This document shows, piece after piece, positions 33,413 through 43,030 of a DNA stretch of 59,861 bases. Each line of letters begins with the position of its first letter. The stretch's first letter is position 1. The notes below the pieces were generated by a model. It was not told the DNA's origin. It did not search any database and worked only from the letters and a program-made list of their open reading frames with translations. A program made the position numbers and the translations under genes. Origin of the DNA: Planctomycetota bacterium (GTDB taxonomy: Bacteria > Planctomycetota > Phycisphaerae > Sedimentisphaerales > Anaerobacaceae); assembly GCA_019456145.1 (NCBI GenBank), contig VRUL01000029.1, positions 1-59,861 of the forward strand, given 5' to 3'.

Positions 33413-36157
33413 ATGAATAACGCTGAAGGAAAAGACGATAAACGACCGGGTGAGGAGGAAGTTCCTCCGACGGCGAGCTTTGGCGTTGATGGTCGAGGGC
33501 CGGGCGGACAGATTGGGCAGTTCCGCATCGAGAGTGAGCTTGGTCGTGGAGGAATGGGAGTTGTCTACTTAGCCCATGACACGAAGCTCGACCGCCAGGT
33601 CGCTATCAAGAGCCTTCCTGCCGAGTTGATGGACAATCCTAAGGCGCGGTCTCGTTTTTCGCGCGAGGCGCGGGTCCTGGCATCGTTGAATCACCCGAAC
33701 ATCGCCACAATTTATGAGGAACTAAAAGAAGCTGAGGGGGCCGGTTTTCTGGTCCTCGAATATGTCCCCGGCGATACGTTAGCTGAACGAATCGGACGTA
33801 AAAGACTCAAGGTGAAAGAGGCGCTGACGATTGGGCTGCAGATTGCCGAGGGTGTGGCGGCGGCACATGAAAAGGGCGTTATACATCGCGACCTGAAAGC
33901 GGGCAATATCAAGATAACGCCGGAAGGCAAGGTCAAGGTCCTGGACTTTGGATTAGCCAAGGCAATCAGCGGCGAAACGCTGAGCCAACAAAGCACCATC
34001 ACCGAGCCCGGCAGGATTATAGGTACGCCCGCCTATATGAGTCCTGAACAAGCCCGCGGTGAGCAGACCGATGAGCGCAGTGACATCTGGTCTTTTGGCT
34101 GTGTGCTCTATGAGATGCTGACTGGCAGGGTGCCTTTTGAAGGCGGGACTCCTTCGGACACTCTGGCCGGTATCCTCGAGCGCGAACCAGACTGGCAGGT
34201 GTTGCCGCAGAATACACCGGCGAACATCCATGTTCTTTTGCGTCGATGCCTGGAGAAAGACAAACACCGAAGGCTTCAACACATAGGCGATGCGAGTATC
34301 GAAATCAGTGAAACGCTAAACCTGCCGGCATCTGCACCACCGGTGACTACCCCTTCGTCTGCTTCGTTTAAGTCAGAGATTGCTGCCAAAGCGAAATCAC
34401 GAAGAATGGCGATGATTATCGGTGCGGCCATCGTCATTATCGTATTGGTAATTGCATCGCGATTCCTGCCGGACCGGCTGGCCCAACCCTCTTCAAAGCT
34501 GATACGGGTAGTGGTTCTGCCGTTTGAGAATCTGGGGCCTGCTGAGGACGAGTATTTCGCCGCCGGCATCACTGATGCCATCACCGCTCGTTTAGCGGTT
34601 ATTCGTGGATTGGGTGTCATATCACGTCAGAGCGCAATGCAGTATAAGAAAAGAGAAAAAAGTGCACAAGTGATAGGTAAAGAGTTAGGTGTTGATTATA
34701 TTCTGGAAGGTACGGTCCAGCGTGAGCGGCCATCAGACCCAAACAGCCGTGTGCGGATAATACCTCAGCTTATCAGGGTTTCGGACGACACGCACGTCTG
34801 GGCGGAGACTTATGATAATGATATGAGAGAAGTTTTCCGTGTACAGTCTGACTTAGCTGAGCAGGTGGCACAGGCACTGGACATCACGCTGCTTGAGCCG
34901 GAACGGCGGGCACTTGCGTCCAGGCCAACAGAAAACATGGAGGCGTATGACTATTACCTGCGCGGCAACGAATATTTCTATCGAAGTTTTCTCGAAAGTG
35001 ACTTCAGGATAGCCATACGAATGTATGACAAGGCGGTCGAGCTGGACACCAAGTTTGCCTTAGCGTACGCCCAGCTCTCAAGGGCCCATCTCATGATATA
35101 TTGGCTATATTATGACCGGAGCGAAGAGCGTGAAGAGCGTCTTGCTCTGGCAAAGCAGGCGGTGGACAAGGCGTTCCAACTTAATCCTGAACTGCCTGAA
35201 GCGCATCTGGCCTTAGGGCATTATTACTACCATGGTCATCTGGACTATGACCGTGCCTTAGAGCAATTCACAATCGCCAGGAAAGATAAGCCCAATAGCA
35301 GCGAGCTCATGAGTTTCACCGGTTTTGTTCAAAGACGGCAGGGAAAATTCGAGCAGGCAGTCGCCAACCTCAAGAAAGCATCCGAACTCGACCCACGATA
35401 CGGAAGGTTAGTGGGAGAAATCGGTGAGACTTATGTGCTCTTACACAACTATCCGGAGGCCGAGCGTTATTTTAACCGTGCCATCTCGCTGGCTCCCGAT
35501 GTGCCCTGGTTTTATAACAGAAAGGCCTGGCTATACCTGCGCTGGGAAGGCAGCACTGAGAAGGCGCGGGCGGTCCTGGAAGATGCACTGGATAACATAA
35601 AGTTAGCAGAAGACACCGACATTGTTAATTCGTTGGTCGATATCGATGTGTACGACGGTAACTATCAAGAGGCTTTGGACCGGCTCTCTTTGAAATCAGA
35701 AGATATTGATAATCAGGATTACTTTATCCCCAGAGATCTACGATACGCGCGAATCTATGGATACACGAACAAAAAGGAGCTGGCGAAGAAATATTTCGAC
35801 GAGGCTCGAAGTATTCTCGAATCCAAAATCGAGGAACGTCCGGAGGATGCGCGGTTCCACAGTTCGCTCGGCATCGCCTATGCGGGCCTCGGTCGTAAAG
35901 AAGATGCGCTCCGGGAGGGAAAGTTGGGGGTCACGCTGCTTCCTGTAAGCAGGGAAGCGATGGGAGGTCTGTATCGGGTCGAGGATTTGGCCCACATCTA
36001 TGTGATGGTTGGCGAATTTGATACGGCCATCGACCAACTTGAGTTTTTACTATCCCGCCCCGGATGGATGTCGATACATTTACTTCGACTTGACCCGGTC
36101 TGGGAGCCCTTGCGTGACCATCTGCGTTTTAAGAAGCTTTTAGAGGAAGGGAAATAG
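33413..36157 (+). CDS. Ser/Thr protein kinase with TolB/FlgO-like and TPR domains (kinase 3)
   Basis: This 914-residue paralogue of kinase 1 has an intact catalytic domain (GRGGMGVVYLA, VAIKSLP, HRDLKAGN, DFGLAKA, GTPAYMSPEQ). It shares the same membrane helix (about 332-352), TolB-like domain and TPR array (about 505-905). The stretch at 34310-34535 differs from 28730-28955 by only about two bases, while the TPR parts have diverged, so the array has undergone recent duplication or gene conversion. It lies 26 bp after kinase 2. Its 3' end and trailer are also shared with kinase 1. Confidence 0.9.
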   Translation: MNNAEGKDDKRPGEEEVPPTASFGVDGRGPGGQIGQFRIESELGRGGMGVVYLAHDTKLDRQVAIKSLPAELMDNPKARSRFSREARVLASLNHPNIATIYEELKEAEGAGFLVLEYVPGDTLAERIGRKRLKVKEALTIGLQIAEGVAAAHEKGVIHRDLKAGNIKITPEGKVKVLDFGLAKAISGETLSQQSTITEPGRIIGTPAYMSPEQARGEQTDERSDIWSFGCVLYEMLTGRVPFEGGTPSDTLAGILEREPDWQVLPQNTPANIHVLLRRCLEKDKHRRLQHIGDASIEISETLNLPASAPPVTTPSSASFKSEIAAKAKSRRMAMIIGAAIVIIVLVIASRFLPDRLAQPSSKLIRVVVLPFENLGPAEDEYFAAGITDAITARLAVIRGLGVISRQSAMQYKKREKSAQVIGKELGVDYILEGTVQRERPSDPNSRVRIIPQLIRVSDDTHVWAETYDNDMREVFRVQSDLAEQVAQALDITLLEPERRALASRPTENMEAYDYYLRGNEYFYRSFLESDFRIAIRMYDKAVELDTKFALAYAQLSRAHLMIYWLYYDRSEEREERLALAKQAVDKAFQLNPELPEAHLALGHYYYHGHLDYDRALEQFTIARKDKPNSSELMSFTGFVQRRQGKFEQAVANLKKASELDPRYGRLVGEIGETYVLLHNYPEAERYFNRAISLAPDVPWFYNRKAWLYLRWEGSTEKARAVLEDALDNIKLAEDTDIVNSLVDIDVYDGNYQEALDRLSLKSEDIDNQDYFIPRDLRYARIYGYTNKKELAKKYFDEARSILESKIEERPEDARFHSSLGIAYAGLGRKEDALREGKLGVTLLPVSREAMGGLYRVEDLAHIYVMVGEFDTAIDQLEFLLSRPGWMSIHLLRLDPVWEPLRDHLRFKKLLEEGK

Positions 36158-36197
36158 TATAATATGATTGGGGGCAGGAGATAAGAAAGGGTCACAA

Positions 36198-38204
36198 ATG
36201 AGCAGGAAATTGTATGGTTTGATGATATTGTTTTTGATGGGGGCATCTTCTGTTTTCGGTGCTGTGCCGGTTGAGGTGGAACTGGTCGAGGTCAAGAAGA
36301 TATGGGACGGGGCGCCACATAGTGCTTTTACGGATTTGGCCCGATGGAATGAGCGGTTTTACTGCGCGTTCCGCGTGGGCAGGGGACACGTTTCGACCGA
36401 CGGCAGGATAAGGGTACTCCAATCTAAAGATGGAGACGTCTGGGAGTCAGTTGCCTTGGTTTCGTTAGAAGGCTATGACCTGCGGGATGCGCACCTGTCG
36501 GTGACGCCGGATTGCAGGTTAATGCTGTTGGGTGGTATCGCTCCGCGAAAACAAGACAATCAAGGTGCGCCGACCGGTTCTTTCGCGAGTTTTTCGAAAG
36601 ACGGCAGGCAATGGACCAAGCCGCGGATTGTCGTTGAGCCGGGGCGTTGGCTTTGGTGCGTCACCTGGCACAAGGGGAAGGCGTACGGCGTTTCATACGC
36701 AGCCGGTGAAAGGATGCCATACATCGAATTGCTTGTGAGCGAGAACGGGACAGAGTACCAGTGCCACGTGGATAAGCTGTATGGCACGGGATATCCGACC
36801 GAAGTAACGCTTCGGTTTGACACTGATGATACCTGTTATGCGCTCGTGCGGCGTGACCGGCGAGGCAACGAAGCGAGCAGTGCATTGTTAGGGGTGAGTG
36901 AGCCGGGTTATAAGAAATGGCGGTGGCACGATCTTGGAGCAGGTTTCAATGGTTTTGGCGGTCCCAACTTTATCAGAATACCCGGGGGACATTGGATTGG
37001 CGCCGGGCGGATGCACGACGGCGGTGTGCATACGGCGCTTACATATATCGATATCGAGAACGGCACAATGACCAGATTGATGAAACTGCCCAGCGGCAGA
37101 GATACGAGTTACCCGGGACTGGTTTGGTATGAGGATATGCTCTATGTGAGCTACTACTCAGGCCATGAAGGTAAAACCAGTATTTATTTAGCGAAGCTGA
37201 AGGTCGAGCCGAAGGCAGCAGTTGAAAAGGAAAGTTTTGGAGCGGAGGCAAATCCTACAGGAGATCCAATCGGCGGAGGTAAAGGATACCAGCGGTTGAT
37301 TGTTCGCAGTGATTATCTTGTGAAGACCTTGAGAGAATTGGTTTCCGCTCTTAAACAAGCCAAGGCCGGTGAAGTTGTGTATATTGATGACAAGGCCCAG
37401 ATAGACCTAACAAGGAGTAGTAAAATTGTAGTCCCCGGGGGTGTAACGGTGGCAAGCGGTCGCGGCCGGGGGAATTCACAGGGGGCCCTGATATTCAGCA
37501 CTAAACTTTCGACAGCCCCCATTTTTATGGCCGGCGGAGAAAAAGTGCGCATCACCGGGCTGCGTCTGCGCGGGCCGGACCAGAAACGCAGGACCGAGCA
37601 GATGCGGAAGTTGCACAAGGAAGGACGATACTATAGTATTCCCAACTCTGATGCGATAATCACAGCACATTCGTACCTGGAGGTGGACAACTGCGAACTC
37701 TGGGGGTGGAGTCACGCAGCAATATATCTACAGCGTGGAGCATCGAAGGCACACATTCACCACAACAACATTCACCACAACCAGCGCAGCGGATTAGGTT
37801 ATGGGGTATGCCTGAATCAGGCTGATGCCCTTATCGAGGCGAACCTTTTCGACTGGTGCCGTCACCATATCGCCGGGACGGGCAGGCCCGGCACCAGTTA
37901 CGAGGCGCGTTATAATCTTGTCTTTGAGAATGCCAACAGTCATAGCTTCGACATGCACGGCGGAAGGGACCGTAAGGACGGAACAGATATCGCCGGTGAC
38001 TCGATTAAGATACACCATAATACGTTCCGGGCGACAAGCGTGCGGGCATTTTTGATTCGGGGCCGGCCGCGACAATCGGCACAGATACACCATAACTGGT
38101 TTCTACATCCCGATCCAAAAAGAGCTGTTGCTCAAACTAACGCTGCTGGTAATATGAATGTTTACCGGAACCAGTTCACTTCTGCCCGAATCCTGAAAGA
38201 TTGA
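36198..38204 (+). CDS. Secreted sialidase-like propeller plus parallel beta-helix protein
   Basis: This 668-residue protein starts at ATG 36198 (AGAAAGGG upstream) with a signal peptide (LYGLMILFLMGASSVFGA). Residues about 25-335 form a sialidase/BNR-like propeller (RVLQSKDGDVWESV, ASFSKDGRQWTKPRIV). Residues about 375-665 form a right-handed parallel beta-helix (RITGLRLRGPD, AHIHHNNIHHNQRSG, IHHNTFRATS) like polysaccharide lyases and carbohydrate isomerases. No lyase catalytic set was pinned down. It lies 40 bp after kinase 3, so it may be a target or passenger of that operon. Likely role: extracellular polysaccharide breakdown. Confidence 0.75.
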   Translation: MSRKLYGLMILFLMGASSVFGAVPVEVELVEVKKIWDGAPHSAFTDLARWNERFYCAFRVGRGHVSTDGRIRVLQSKDGDVWESVALVSLEGYDLRDAHLSVTPDCRLMLLGGIAPRKQDNQGAPTGSFASFSKDGRQWTKPRIVVEPGRWLWCVTWHKGKAYGVSYAAGERMPYIELLVSENGTEYQCHVDKLYGTGYPTEVTLRFDTDDTCYALVRRDRRGNEASSALLGVSEPGYKKWRWHDLGAGFNGFGGPNFIRIPGGHWIGAGRMHDGGVHTALTYIDIENGTMTRLMKLPSGRDTSYPGLVWYEDMLYVSYYSGHEGKTSIYLAKLKVEPKAAVEKESFGAEANPTGDPIGGGKGYQRLIVRSDYLVKTLRELVSALKQAKAGEVVYIDDKAQIDLTRSSKIVVPGGVTVASGRGRGNSQGALIFSTKLSTAPIFMAGGEKVRITGLRLRGPDQKRRTEQMRKLHKEGRYYSIPNSDAIITAHSYLEVDNCELWGWSHAAIYLQRGASKAHIHHNNIHHNQRSGLGYGVCLNQADALIEANLFDWCRHHIAGTGRPGTSYEARYNLVFENANSHSFDMHGGRDRKDGTDIAGDSIKIHHNTFRATSVRAFLIRGRPRQSAQIHHNWFLHPDPKRAVAQTNAAGNMNVYRNQFTSARILKD

Positions 38205-38236
38205 AGCCTGATGCCGGATATTTGGCTTCAATAGTC

Positions 38237-38266
38237 TTGCAAGGGATATAAAGTAGGTGGTATAAT
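38237..38266 (+). promoter_or_regulatory. Promoter upstream of the SMP-30 lipoprotein gene
   Basis: TTGCAA (38237-38242), an 18-bp spacer and a consensus TATAAT (38261-38266) stand about 90 bp before the ATG at 38359. Confidence 0.5.
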
Positions 38267-38358
38267 GTGTCAACGATTGTTTTGCCCAGTCACGGGTATT
38301 GGTAATAACTCATTTAAGGCAAATCTAATATGTTTTTAGAGTCTGAAAGGAGATTGAG

Positions 38359-39237
38359 ATGAATAAGAAATGTTTTGTTTCGATGGTGTTGTTAATGGCA
38401 TTTTTGTCAGCGGGCTGCAGCGGTGAACAGCTTAGTGTTGTGGCGGCCGGTGCAAAAGTGGAAAAACTTGCCGGCGGCTTTAAGTTTACTGAAGGGCCGG
38501 CTGCGGACGCCAAGGGTAATATCTTCTTTACGGACATCCCAAATAATCGAATCCACAAGTGGTCGCTGGGTGGAAAGCTTTCGACATTTCGTGGAAACTC
38601 CGGCGGTTCCAATGGCCTTTACTTTGACAAGAAAGGCAATCTGTTAGCCTGCGAAGGAGGCGGGCGACGGTTGGTGTCGATCGATCCGAAAGGCAAAGTT
38701 ACGGTGCTGGCTGATAAGTACGAGAATAAAAAATTCAACAGTCTCAACGACCTCTGGCTCGATCCCAAAGGCGGTATTTATTTCACCGATCCCCGCTACG
38801 GCAATAGAGACGGCATGGAGCAGGGCGGTGAACATGTCTATTATCTGTTGCCCGACCGCAAGAACATCATCCGGGTAATCGATGATATGGTCAGGCCTAA
38901 CGGGGTCATAGGGACCCGCAACGGTAAACTGCTTTACGTGACTGACCACGGCGGGAAGAAGACCTTTGTTTACACTATCAAAAAGGACGGAACGCTCTCG
39001 AACAAGAAGCTCTTTGCGAGCGAAGGTTCCGACGGGATGACAATTGATAATAAGGGCAATATTTATCTGACGACGAATGCTGTGCAGGTTTACAACTCAA
39101 AGGGCGAAAAAATTGAGACGATTGCTGTTCCCGAAGGGCCGGCCAATGTTACCTTCGGCGGCAAGGACAAGAAGACGCTGTTTATAACGGCCCGGACCTC
39201 TCTTTATTCAGTCCGGATGCGAGTCAAAGGCTTATAG
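38359..39237 (+). CDS. SMP-30/gluconolactonase-like lipoprotein
   Basis: This 292-residue lipoprotein (lipobox FLSAGC, Cys about 20) is a six-bladed SMP-30/SGL propeller. GGFKFTEGPAADAKGNIFF carries the metal-binding Glu, and SLNDLWLDPKGGIYFTDPRYG and GSDGMTIDNKGNIYLTT give further metal-site residues. The family hydrolyses sugar lactones using a divalent metal. It is the close paralogue of the C-terminal half of the 24813-27269 fusion, down to the shared ending RMRVKG. AAAGGAG at 38346-38352 precedes the ATG. Confidence 0.85.
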   Translation: MNKKCFVSMVLLMAFLSAGCSGEQLSVVAAGAKVEKLAGGFKFTEGPAADAKGNIFFTDIPNNRIHKWSLGGKLSTFRGNSGGSNGLYFDKKGNLLACEGGGRRLVSIDPKGKVTVLADKYENKKFNSLNDLWLDPKGGIYFTDPRYGNRDGMEQGGEHVYYLLPDRKNIIRVIDDMVRPNGVIGTRNGKLLYVTDHGGKKTFVYTIKKDGTLSNKKLFASEGSDGMTIDNKGNIYLTTNAVQVYNSKGEKIETIAVPEGPANVTFGGKDKKTLFITARTSLYSVRMRVKGL

Positions 39238-39360
39238 GGACTAAGGAAAGGACAAGGTGGATCTGAAGAGTGTGAGCCGATGAGCCAATGCCAGTACCAC
39301 TTCAAGCCGGGGAAACGCATGGCCGAACTCCATAGCTTATGACAAACGGCGGAAGTGAAT

Positions 39361-39390
39361 AAAAAGGCCGAGCTAAAAAGCCCGGCCTGG
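39361..39390. terminator. Bidirectional hairpin terminator, family member 1
   Basis: AAAAAGGCCGAGCTAAAAAG followed by CCCGGCCTGG forms a GC-rich stem between two convergent genes. Near-identical hairpins occur at 41567-41601 and 44272-44303. Confidence 0.65.
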
Positions 39391-39424
39391 TTACGTTCAC
39401 AATTTAATCTAACAGTTTTGCTAA

Positions 39425-40906
39425 CTACTTTTGGAGCTGATTCCACTGGTCGGCGGTGAGGTCCTCGGCGGTCAGATCTCCGAAAATCACACGATACTGG
39501 TCATCGGAAACCTTCCATTTCAACAGTACCAAATCAGTGTCATCCGGACCGACCGACTCGCCATAATACACAGGTTCTTTTTTATCGGCTACCAACATCA
39601 TATAGAAGAAGCCTATTGATTGAAGCGGCCGCATCATTTCCATGGATTTTTTCATCATAGCATTCCGGATCTCTTCCTCTGTCATCTGGCCCGTTTTGCT
39701 CTTCTCTTCTTTCAGTTTCTTAAGCTCGTCGGTCAGGTATGTGAGGTTTTCAACGTCTTTCATTAAAGCAGCGATTTCCTGGGCAAGTTCTATCATGCTC
39801 ATCGTTTTTGGGTATCGCCCGGCCATCTCAGCAAAAAGACTTAAACCTTCGATAGCGCCTTCTTCATTCATGCTCGGCATTTTCATACCATCGATCGAGA
39901 AGGGCTTGAAATCTTCCGGTATATTCGGGTCAAAGTCGCTTGCCTGGACCGGGACGTTCCACTGGTAATCGTAAGTGGCGCTGGTCATCTGCATTTGCTC
40001 GCCAGAGTTGAGGTCTATCTCGGAGCGGAACGGCAGCCAGTTTTCGACATCCACCCAAAGTGTAAGCTCAATGCTTGTGGCCTCACCGACAAGTGCACTG
40101 ATGAAAGTTGGGTCTGTCGTCCGGAAACCTTGAACCTCTACACCGTCAATCACGGCCCTGTCCAGCTCGGTGTACTCGCATTTCATAATTTGCTTTATCA
40201 TTTCTCTCGGATCACTGTTCTGCTGCTTCATTCCGGCGAGCATATCATCATCAAAAGGCATTCGCATGTATTGCTTCGTTTCCGGCATGATTGTAATGGC
40301 CATCTTTTTCTCCGGGAGAAGATAAATCTGCTGGGTCGTTGTCTTGCCGGTGTTGGGATCGGTGTTTTCCCAATACCATTTCACGCCAAAATCGTCTGAG
40401 TGGGTAGCGAGAATTTTAATTTCCTGCACAGACGGCATTAGTTTTCCTTTTATTTTCATTTTTATCGTATACATATAGGCGTTGGTCTGATTAATTTTCT
40501 CAAGGACTTGCGCTAAGGCAATCCCCGAATCTTTTCCACCGAGGAATGGCAAGCCGGCAAGCACTGCAATTATTATCACAGCGGCGGCAAGTTTAGTCAT
40601 TCTACTTTTCATAATAGTACTCCATATAAAGTCCAGGCGAATGGTTGGCCTGGGGGATGGGTGTTTTGTTTCTTCGTTCGCCACAGCTTCAAGAAGCGAT
40701 TGTTTGGCTGACTCACAGGTCTGCCGGTCAGCCGAGAATTCGCTCAAGGACTCAGCGCATTTGAGTACAGCTTCGAGTTTTTTCAGCTCGGTCCTGCACT
40801 GCTGACAATCTGCGAGGTGTTGTTTTACCTGGGATGATTTTTGCTCGGACAATTCCTGCAGAGCATAATCTGTGAGCAGTTCCTTGATTTGTTCGTGCGT
40901 ATTCAT
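39425..40906 (-). CDS. Anti-sigma factor with zinc-finger and LolA-like outer domain
   Basis: This 493-residue protein has an N-terminal zinc-finger anti-sigma domain (QHLADCQQCR, H-X3-C-X2-C, about 29-38), one membrane helix (MTKLAAAVIIIAVLAGLPFLGG, about 103-124) and a large periplasmic part (about 133-320). The latter resembles planctomycete outer-membrane lipoprotein-sorting (LolA/LolB-like) domains (ALAQVLEKINQTNAYMYTI), followed by a helical tail. It would hold its sigma factor until an envelope signal arrives. It starts 16 bp after the true stop of the frameshifted sigma gene, with AGGACAGGTGAATT upstream. Confidence 0.8.
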   Translation of the reverse strand: MNTHEQIKELLTDYALQELSEQKSSQVKQHLADCQQCRTELKKLEAVLKCAESLSEFSADRQTCESAKQSLLEAVANEETKHPSPRPTIRLDFIWSTIMKSRMTKLAAAVIIIAVLAGLPFLGGKDSGIALAQVLEKINQTNAYMYTIKMKIKGKLMPSVQEIKILATHSDDFGVKWYWENTDPNTGKTTTQQIYLLPEKKMAITIMPETKQYMRMPFDDDMLAGMKQQNSDPREMIKQIMKCEYTELDRAVIDGVEVQGFRTTDPTFISALVGEATSIELTLWVDVENWLPFRSEIDLNSGEQMQMTSATYDYQWNVPVQASDFDPNIPEDFKPFSIDGMKMPSMNEEGAIEGLSLFAEMAGRYPKTMSMIELAQEIAALMKDVENLTYLTDELKKLKEEKSKTGQMTEEEIRNAMMKKSMEMMRPLQSIGFFYMMLVADKKEPVYYGESVGPDDTDLVLLKWKVSDDQYRVIFGDLTAEDLTADQWNQLQK

Positions 40907-40922
40907 AATTCACCTGTCCTAT

Positions 40923-41418
40923 TTAAGCTAAATAATCGCCAAGTTCCCGTGTCAATCGCTTCAAAGCCCGATGCAGATGGACCCTGACGGTTTCCTGTGA
41001 ACACTCCAGGATTTCCGCAATTTTTTTGTATTTCAATCCTTCGATTCTTGCTAAGACAAAGACATCTGCCTGTCGTTTCGGGAATCCGGCAAGGCATGCG
41101 GTCATCTTTATGTTGCAGTTCGGCGGTTCTCAATGGCGTATCGGGTCTTTCCCGCGTTACGGGGCAGTCCTGCTCTTCGGCGGGTGGTTCGGTCCTTGAC
41201 CGTTTGGCGATTTCCATTGCCTTTCGCACCGTGACCCGGTATAGATACGCACCCCAGTTCATCTGGCCGTTGTATTTGTGCCATCGCTTCAGGATTGCAA
41301 GAAACACTTCCTGGTGGGCGTCCTGGGCTTTTTGAGAATCGCGTAAAATCCGAATCGCCGTTTTCATAACCGCTGTACTGTAATCATTGACTAATTCTTT
41401 AAAACTTAGCTGTGGCAC
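40923..41418 (-). pseudogene. ECF sigma factor gene with a +1 frameshift between regions 2 and 4
   Basis: From GTG 41418 the first frame encodes region 2 (VMKTAIRILRDSQKAQDAHQ, then WGAYLYRVTVRKAMEIAKRS) up to ...AELQHK. The frame then loses similarity. Region 4 (FPKRQADVFVLARIEGLKYK, then IAEILECSQETVRVHLHRAL) continues in another frame and ends at TAG/TAA near 40923, just before the anti-sigma gene. Removing one base near 41105 (within AAAGATG) restores a normal factor. It may be a real mutation, an assembly error or a programmed shift. The uncorrected frame would run to 40903 as nonsense. Confidence 0.75.
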
Positions 41419-41566
41419 TGTTTTACCCTTAAAAACCTTAAGCTATGCATAGCTCGAATGTGCTGAAATTCGCACATCCGCAATTATAGAGGCCCCAAAT
41501 CAGATTTCGTTTACAAAAAAAATGAATTTTTCTATTTTTACCCTCTATGGCCCCAAAAAGCGCATT

Positions 41567-41601
41567 AAAAAGGCCGAGCTGTAACAGCCCGGCCCGTTTT
41601 T
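41567..41601. terminator. Hairpin terminator, family member 2
   Basis: AAAAGGCCGAGCTG...CAGCCCGGCCCGTTTTT: a 10-bp stem with a T-run, so it can act on either strand. It stands in the 320-bp gap between the sigma gene and the 41738 gene; no other feature is seen there. Confidence 0.7.
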
Positions 41602-41737
41602 GCCCTCCAATGAAGGAGGACTGCCATATCACTTTTTCATATAACTTGGGAAAGAAGAACTCATTTCCGATAGAACAATATTTGATTGGATAACCGTCAC
41701 ATTAAAATCTGTACCTTTTGGCGTAACTTTTCAAAAT

Positions 41738-42946
41738 CTATCTGTTCACTCTGGGTGGTAGCACAGGGACTGCGGTTGTTGTGTCCTGGCCGCCGGGCCG
41801 ACGAGTACGTAATCCATGTACCACTTGTTGGCCCAAAGACGGATATGTGAGAATCTGCACCTTTTCGCGGAACTTGTCATAATCCAGGTCACCCTTTGCG
41901 AAGTCGTCAATGTCTGATTTTTTTGCACGAATGGTGAGTACCGTAGATGCTGAGGCGCTTATGACGGGAAGGCTCCTGGTTGGATTGTAACGGTCCCAGC
42001 CGATACTACTGTAACTCTTCCCATCCTCGCCGTGCCTACCAAAGCCAGCACGGCCATAGCTATCAGTGGGCCAAGCATATATTTCACTCCCAGAGACACC
42101 GTATGAAATACGCGCATTAGATTTGAGGCCCTTGCCAATGACAGTAAGGATTATCAGCTCATCCGGTTCGAGATTTTTCATGTTAGCGGCGTGTTTTAGC
42201 GCTTTTATAAGCCTGCTTTTTAGTTCCTCAACCTTCTCTTCATCGTATATCTCTACTGAATTTAGGACTCTTGGGTTGCGGTAAACCGAGGGTTGAAATA
42301 TTTCCTGTTGTGCCTGCTGCCAAACCGAATCGGCCTTTGTTGCACTCTCATCTTTTTCTTGTTCTTTTGCTTTTGGCGGGGATGATAGCGGGATATTGAC
42401 TTCCATCAAAAAGAGCACTCCATAGCCCTGGAGGTATACGGCTTCTGTAGCCCGACTTCCCCGGCCAAAAAAATCACCATAATCCATAAATATTCCTTCT
42501 ACCAGGCGGGGGCCTGTAAATATTTTGTGGAAGATGTGTGCCATAACCTGCAAATCCTGCGTTATTGCAACAAGGTCTTCTGTTTTAATCTCTGTGTTTG
42601 GAATCACGAGCACTTTGCGGCTGCTACTGCGGCCGGCCGTGGCCAGCGTGGCCGGTGCCAAGTTGACAATAGGGTTGACATAGGTATAAGCCCCTGGCTC
42701 TATGGCAAAGGCCATAGCCTCTGCATTTTCAACAATAATCAATTCACCTGCAAGAGGTGACACAAAGCCTGCCGAAGGTGGTGGAGGCGGAGGCACAGGT
42801 TCTTTGGATGGTGATGGTGCGGTAGCGGCAGGCTGCAAGTTGCTGACACTGGCGGTTTCTCCAGGAATCTCCTGAGCCAGGGTAGTACTTACGGTCAATA
42901 AACCGATAACGCCAAGCACAATAATTGTTCTGATTAAAGATTTCAT
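41738..42946 (-). CDS. Secreted protein of unknown function in a sigma-factor locus
   Basis: This encodes about 402 residues from ATG 42946, preferred because AAAGGAG lies 8 bp upstream; an ATG at 42967 is also in frame. A signal peptide (LIRTIIVLGVIGLLTVSTTLAQ) is followed by a Pro-rich linker (PSPSKEPVPPPPPPS, about 45-60) and a domain with KVLVIPNTEIKTEDLVAITQD and later DELIILTVIGKGLKSNARI. No family is recognised, though similar proteins commonly follow ECF/anti-sigma genes in planctomycetes. It follows the 43031-44162 regulator pair on the same strand and may belong to its operon. Confidence 0.6.
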   Translation of the reverse strand: MKSLIRTIIVLGVIGLLTVSTTLAQEIPGETASVSNLQPAATAPSPSKEPVPPPPPPSAGFVSPLAGELIIVENAEAMAFAIEPGAYTYVNPIVNLAPATLATAGRSSSRKVLVIPNTEIKTEDLVAITQDLQVMAHIFHKIFTGPRLVEGIFMDYGDFFGRGSRATEAVYLQGYGVLFLMEVNIPLSSPPKAKEQEKDESATKADSVWQQAQQEIFQPSVYRNPRVLNSVEIYDEEKVEELKSRLIKALKHAANMKNLEPDELIILTVIGKGLKSNARISYGVSGSEIYAWPTDSYGRAGFGRHGEDGKSYSSIGWDRYNPTRSLPVISASASTVLTIRAKKSDIDDFAKGDLDYDKFREKVQILTYPSLGQQVVHGLRTRRPGGQDTTTAVPVLPPRVNR

Positions 42947-43030
42947 TTTTTTGCTCCTTTCATTCAATTATGTTCTTTTGTTCATATACATTTGTTGCCC
43001 GTCCGACCGGCAGGGTACAAGGGGGTCGGG

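Noticed and set aside
41746..41928. Alternative-frame C-terminus of the 41738 gene, suggesting a frameshift
   Set aside because: The main frame runs to a stop with plausible sequence, and without a family profile there is no reason to prefer the other frame.
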